A program made the translations under genes and the position numbers. From Armatimonadota bacterium (GTDB lineage: Bacteria; Armatimonadota; UBA5829), in NCBI GenBank assembly GCA_023474015.1, contig JAMCYN010000101.1, positions 1-64,000 on the forward strand: a stretch of 64,000 nt of DNA, written 5' to 3'. Positions 62,092 through 64,000 of the stretch are shown here, in pieces. The notes under the pieces are model-generated. The model searched no databases. It was not told the DNA's origin and saw nothing but the letters and a program-made list of their open reading frames with translations. The stretch's first letter is position 1; each line of letters starts with the position of its first letter.

Positions 62092-62667
62092 CTAAATCTC
62101 GTGCGCGATGATAATGGCTTCCGCGATCTCTTTCATCGAGCGGCGCTGGTTCATGCTCTGCTGCTGAATGCGGCGGAAGGCGTCGGCCTCGCCCATTTTG
62201 TATTTGTCCATCAGTATGCCCTTGGCGCGGTCGACGATCTTGCGGGTCTCCAGCTTCTGCTCGAGGTCGCCCAGGGTGGATTCGAGATCCTGCTGTTCGA
62301 GATAGCGGGCTATGGCTATCTCGATAGCGGGCAGGAGGTCCGATTCCTGGAACGGCTTTACCAGATAGGCATAGACCCCGGCCTCCTTCGCGCGTTCGAT
62401 GAGGTCTTTCTGGCTGTAGGCCGTGAGCAGCACGACGGGCGCGATCTTCTCCTCGGAGATGAGCTTAGCGGCGTCGAGGCCGTCCATCACCGGCATCTTG
62501 ATGTCCATAATGACCACATCCGGCTTCAGCGAGCGCGTGAGATCAAGCGCCTTCTGGCCGTCGGCGGCTTCTCCCACGACCACATGCCCCATCTCCTCGA
62601 TAAGGGCTTTCAAATCCATCCGTATAATCGACTCATCGTCGGCAATAACCAATCTCAACTGGCTCAT
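62092..62667 (-). CDS. ANTAR-domain response regulator (RNA-binding antiterminator type)
   Basis: 191 aa. The receiver domain (1-about 120) has the acidic pair in VIADDE, the phospho-Asp in VVIMDIKMPVMDG and the Lys in YLVKPF. A coiled linker leads to the ANTAR domain (about 130-191, LETRKIVDRAKGILMDKYKMGEADAFRRIQQQSMNQRRSMKEIAEAI). Phosphorylated ANTAR proteins dimerise and bind paired RNA hairpins to prevent termination. The kinase gene downstream is the likely partner. GGAG lies 8 bases before the ATG. Confidence 0.93.
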   Translation of the reverse strand: MSQLRLVIADDESIIRMDLKALIEEMGHVVVGEAADGQKALDLTRSLKPDVVIMDIKMPVMDGLDAAKLISEEKIAPVVLLTAYSQKDLIERAKEAGVYAYLVKPFQESDLLPAIEIAIARYLEQQDLESTLGDLEQKLETRKIVDRAKGILMDKYKMGEADAFRRIQQQSMNQRRSMKEIAEAIIIAHEI

Positions 62668-62707
62668 GAGCGTTCTCCAATCACATCACCCTTATTCTAC
62701 CGTGTGG

Positions 62708-62713
62708 TATAAT
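62708..62713 (+). promoter_or_regulatory. Extended -10 promoter for the GxGD membrane protein gene
   Basis: TGGTATAAT forms an extended -10 (TGnTATAAT). No clear -35 is seen. Transcription from about 62720 would exclude the TTG at 62716 as a start and leaves the TTG at 62743, which has AGGAG 7 bases before it. Confidence 0.5.
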
Positions 62714-62742
62714 CATTGTCAAAGGTCACCAGGAGCTTTCTA

Positions 62743-63744
62743 TTGTTCAAGAAGTCCCCATTACCGGGTCTGCTGCTTTCAATACTGGCCTATTTCGCCT
62801 TGTGGCTGCTGGTCCCAAGGGCGACGTTTCTTCCTCATATCATCAGCATCATAGACGCGGGGATCCTGATCACTAAGGGACCTGCCGCGTTCTTGTTGAG
62901 CCTCGGCGCCGTGGCTATCATGGCGCTACCCACCGTCGCGTTCATGGCAATCCAGATAGCCCTGGTCTATTTCTTCGCCAAGCTGAAACTCGACTTCTGG
63001 CGCGCGCTTTTGGCGCTGACGCTGTCGGTGGGGCTGATCGCGGGGATGCTCGCCATCGTGATCTTTCAGCACAGACTGCCCGCGCAACTGCATCACTATC
63101 CGACCCTTAAGGACCACCTCGATATAATGTCGATATACTACGGACCGCTCGCAATGCCGATGAATGTGCTCAAGGTGCTGGCGGCGGCGAGTATCGGCTG
63201 CCTGGTGGCCGTGCGGGTGCGGGACAAAAACCTGCTCCTGCCGGTGGTGATGATCGCCGCGTGTATCGACTTCTGGACGGTTTTCTTCGGTCCCGTGGCA
63301 GCCATGCTCAAGCACGCCCCAAACATCGCTCCCGCCGTAAGCGCGCCGATTCCGCAGGTCGGGACGGGCACATTCATGCCCATCACAATGATCGGGCCGG
63401 GAGATTTTCTGTTCATGGCGCTCGTGTTCGCGGCCGTTCACCAGCACAAGATGAACGGCGCGCGGAACTACCTGTTCGTGTTCTGCGCGATGAGCCTGGG
63501 GATGCTCGCGGTGATGTTCGGCCTGTGCAATTCGCTGCCGGCGCTGATCGTGCTGGCGGTGGCTGTTGTCTCGGCGAACTGGCGGGAGTTCCACCTGACC
63601 CGGCAGGAGAAGATTTCGGTGCTTATCGTCGCCGTGCTGCTGCTCGGGCTGATGACGGCCGCATGGTCCGTGCTGAAGGCTCGTGTGGAAAAGAACATGG
63701 ATCACAAGCCCAAGTCGGTATCCATGGCGATGCGCAAAATATAG
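62743..63744 (+). CDS. Multi-pass membrane protein with presenilin/SPP-like GxGD motif
   Basis: 333 aa from the TTG at 62743, with about nine membrane helices. Three features match A22 intramembrane aspartyl proteases: an Asp inside a helix (ACIDFWTVFFGP, Asp176), a GxGD motif in the next helix (MIGPGDFLFMALVFAAV, GPGD 218-221), and PAL in a late helix (NSLPALIVLAV, 266-268). Spacing and order agree with presenilin and archaeal PSH proteins (TM6 Asp, TM7 GxGD, TM9 PAL). Overall similarity is otherwise low, so I call it presenilin-like from motifs only. If active it would cleave membrane-embedded peptides. An unrelated transporter remains possible. Confidence 0.55.
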   Translation: MFKKSPLPGLLLSILAYFALWLLVPRATFLPHIISIIDAGILITKGPAAFLLSLGAVAIMALPTVAFMAIQIALVYFFAKLKLDFWRALLALTLSVGLIAGMLAIVIFQHRLPAQLHHYPTLKDHLDIMSIYYGPLAMPMNVLKVLAAASIGCLVAVRVRDKNLLLPVVMIAACIDFWTVFFGPVAAMLKHAPNIAPAVSAPIPQVGTGTFMPITMIGPGDFLFMALVFAAVHQHKMNGARNYLFVFCAMSLGMLAVMFGLCNSLPALIVLAVAVVSANWREFHLTRQEKISVLIVAVLLLGLMTAAWSVLKARVEKNMDHKPKSVSMAMRKI

Positions 63745-63766
63745 GAACGGCGCATTCCAGACAAGC

Positions 63767-64000
63767 CTACTCCACCACCAACCTCACATCCACGTTCCCC
63801 CGCCTCGCCTTGGAATAGGGACAGATCTTCTCATGCGCCTGCCTGACTATGTCTTCCGCCTCGGGCTTGGAGACTCCTGGCAGCTTGCAGTGCAGATCGA
63901 GGTTGCGGGAAGTCGGACTGTAACTCTCGTTCGGTATTACCAAATACGAGCGCACGTTGTTTTGCGCTTTCCGTGGGAGCGCCAACAAAGTGCTGTCGGA
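63767..64000 (-). CDS. OsmC/Ohr-family peroxiredoxin, 3' part
   Basis: 78 residues are visible; the gene continues beyond the right edge of the window. LDLHCKLPGVSKPEAEDIVRQ followed by AHEKICPYSKARRGNVDVRLVV is the C-terminal half of Ohr/OsmC proteins, with the resolving active-site Cys in CPYS. Ohr reduces organic hydroperoxides. Its 5' end, the first catalytic Cys and any OhrR regulator are outside the window. Confidence 0.85.
   Translation of the reverse strand, partial: SDSTLLALPRKAQNNVRSYLVIPNESYSPTSRNLDLHCKLPGVSKPEAEDIVRQAHEKICPYSKARRGNVDVRLVVE

Overview
This 64 kb window is a dense, moderately GC-rich bacterial chromosome segment with short operons on both strands. The cell is clearly diderm: there is a PagL-like outer-membrane barrel, a TolC/HlyD/RND efflux set, BON and DUF4142 proteins and two PEP-CTERM proteins. 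Hopanoid-type HpnI/HpnK genes, a ParB-like protein without ParA, an unusual sigma/anti-sigma pair, a secreted CHAT-TPR protein and many palindromic intergenic repeats would fit an Armatimonadota-like or related environmental lineage. That placement is an inference; no rRNA is present to test it.

Layout. 1-7.2 kb: J-domain protein, glycosyltransferase, an AT-richer GH63-like glycosidase, a degenerate trypsin-TPR protein and the hpnI-hpnK pair. 7.3-14.6 kb: comEC split into two coupled genes, a ParB-like protein, a Wzm/Wzt-type polysaccharide exporter, a tiny Trm112-like protein, aroQ and pepQ. 14.6-18.8 kb: a 255-bp nested palindrome, a tRNA relic lacking its anticodon arm, and envelope proteins. 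18.8-27.8 kb: CHAT-TPR protein, an unknown secreted protein, a divergent sigma factor with an anti-sigma-like protein, and a PEP-CTERM protein. 28-36.2 kb: FAD dehydrogenase, SRPBCC protein, lexA, archease, pheA, a STAS-ATPase fusion and a PEP-synthase-like protein without its catalytic His. 36.2-36.7 kb: two tandem sigma-54-driven small RNA units, the most striking find. 36.8-44.9 kb: DUF697 protein, then a five-gene efflux/thioredoxin operon behind a CsoR/CstR-type operator, and an fmdB gene behind a broken csoR-like gene with a second such operator. 45-54.3 kb: symporter, ruvC, pyrF, GH29 fucosidase, glycosyltransferase, deacetylase, HtrA protease, a third pyrimidine-rich small RNA or leader, and thiM. 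54.3-64 kb: a second copy of the nested palindrome, heparinase-like lyase, DJ-1/PfpI protein, galU-like gene, four tRNAs (Val-Asp-Phe-Thr), a DUF4145 protein, a HisKA_2 kinase with an ANTAR regulator, a membrane protein carrying presenilin-like GxGD and PAL motifs, and the 3' part of an ohr/osmC gene.

Themes. Surface carbohydrate and lipid work recurs (glycosyltransferases, exporter, deacetylase, HpnI/K, galU, PagL). Signalling is diverse (STAS/ATPase, ECF-like sigma, ANTAR, CHAT). Intergenic spaces are heavily occupied by several families of inverted repeats, some invading gene ends. Best candidates for something undescribed are the tandem sigma-54 RNAs at 36.3-36.6 kb, the related leader RNA at 53.3 kb and the GxGD membrane protein at 62.7 kb.
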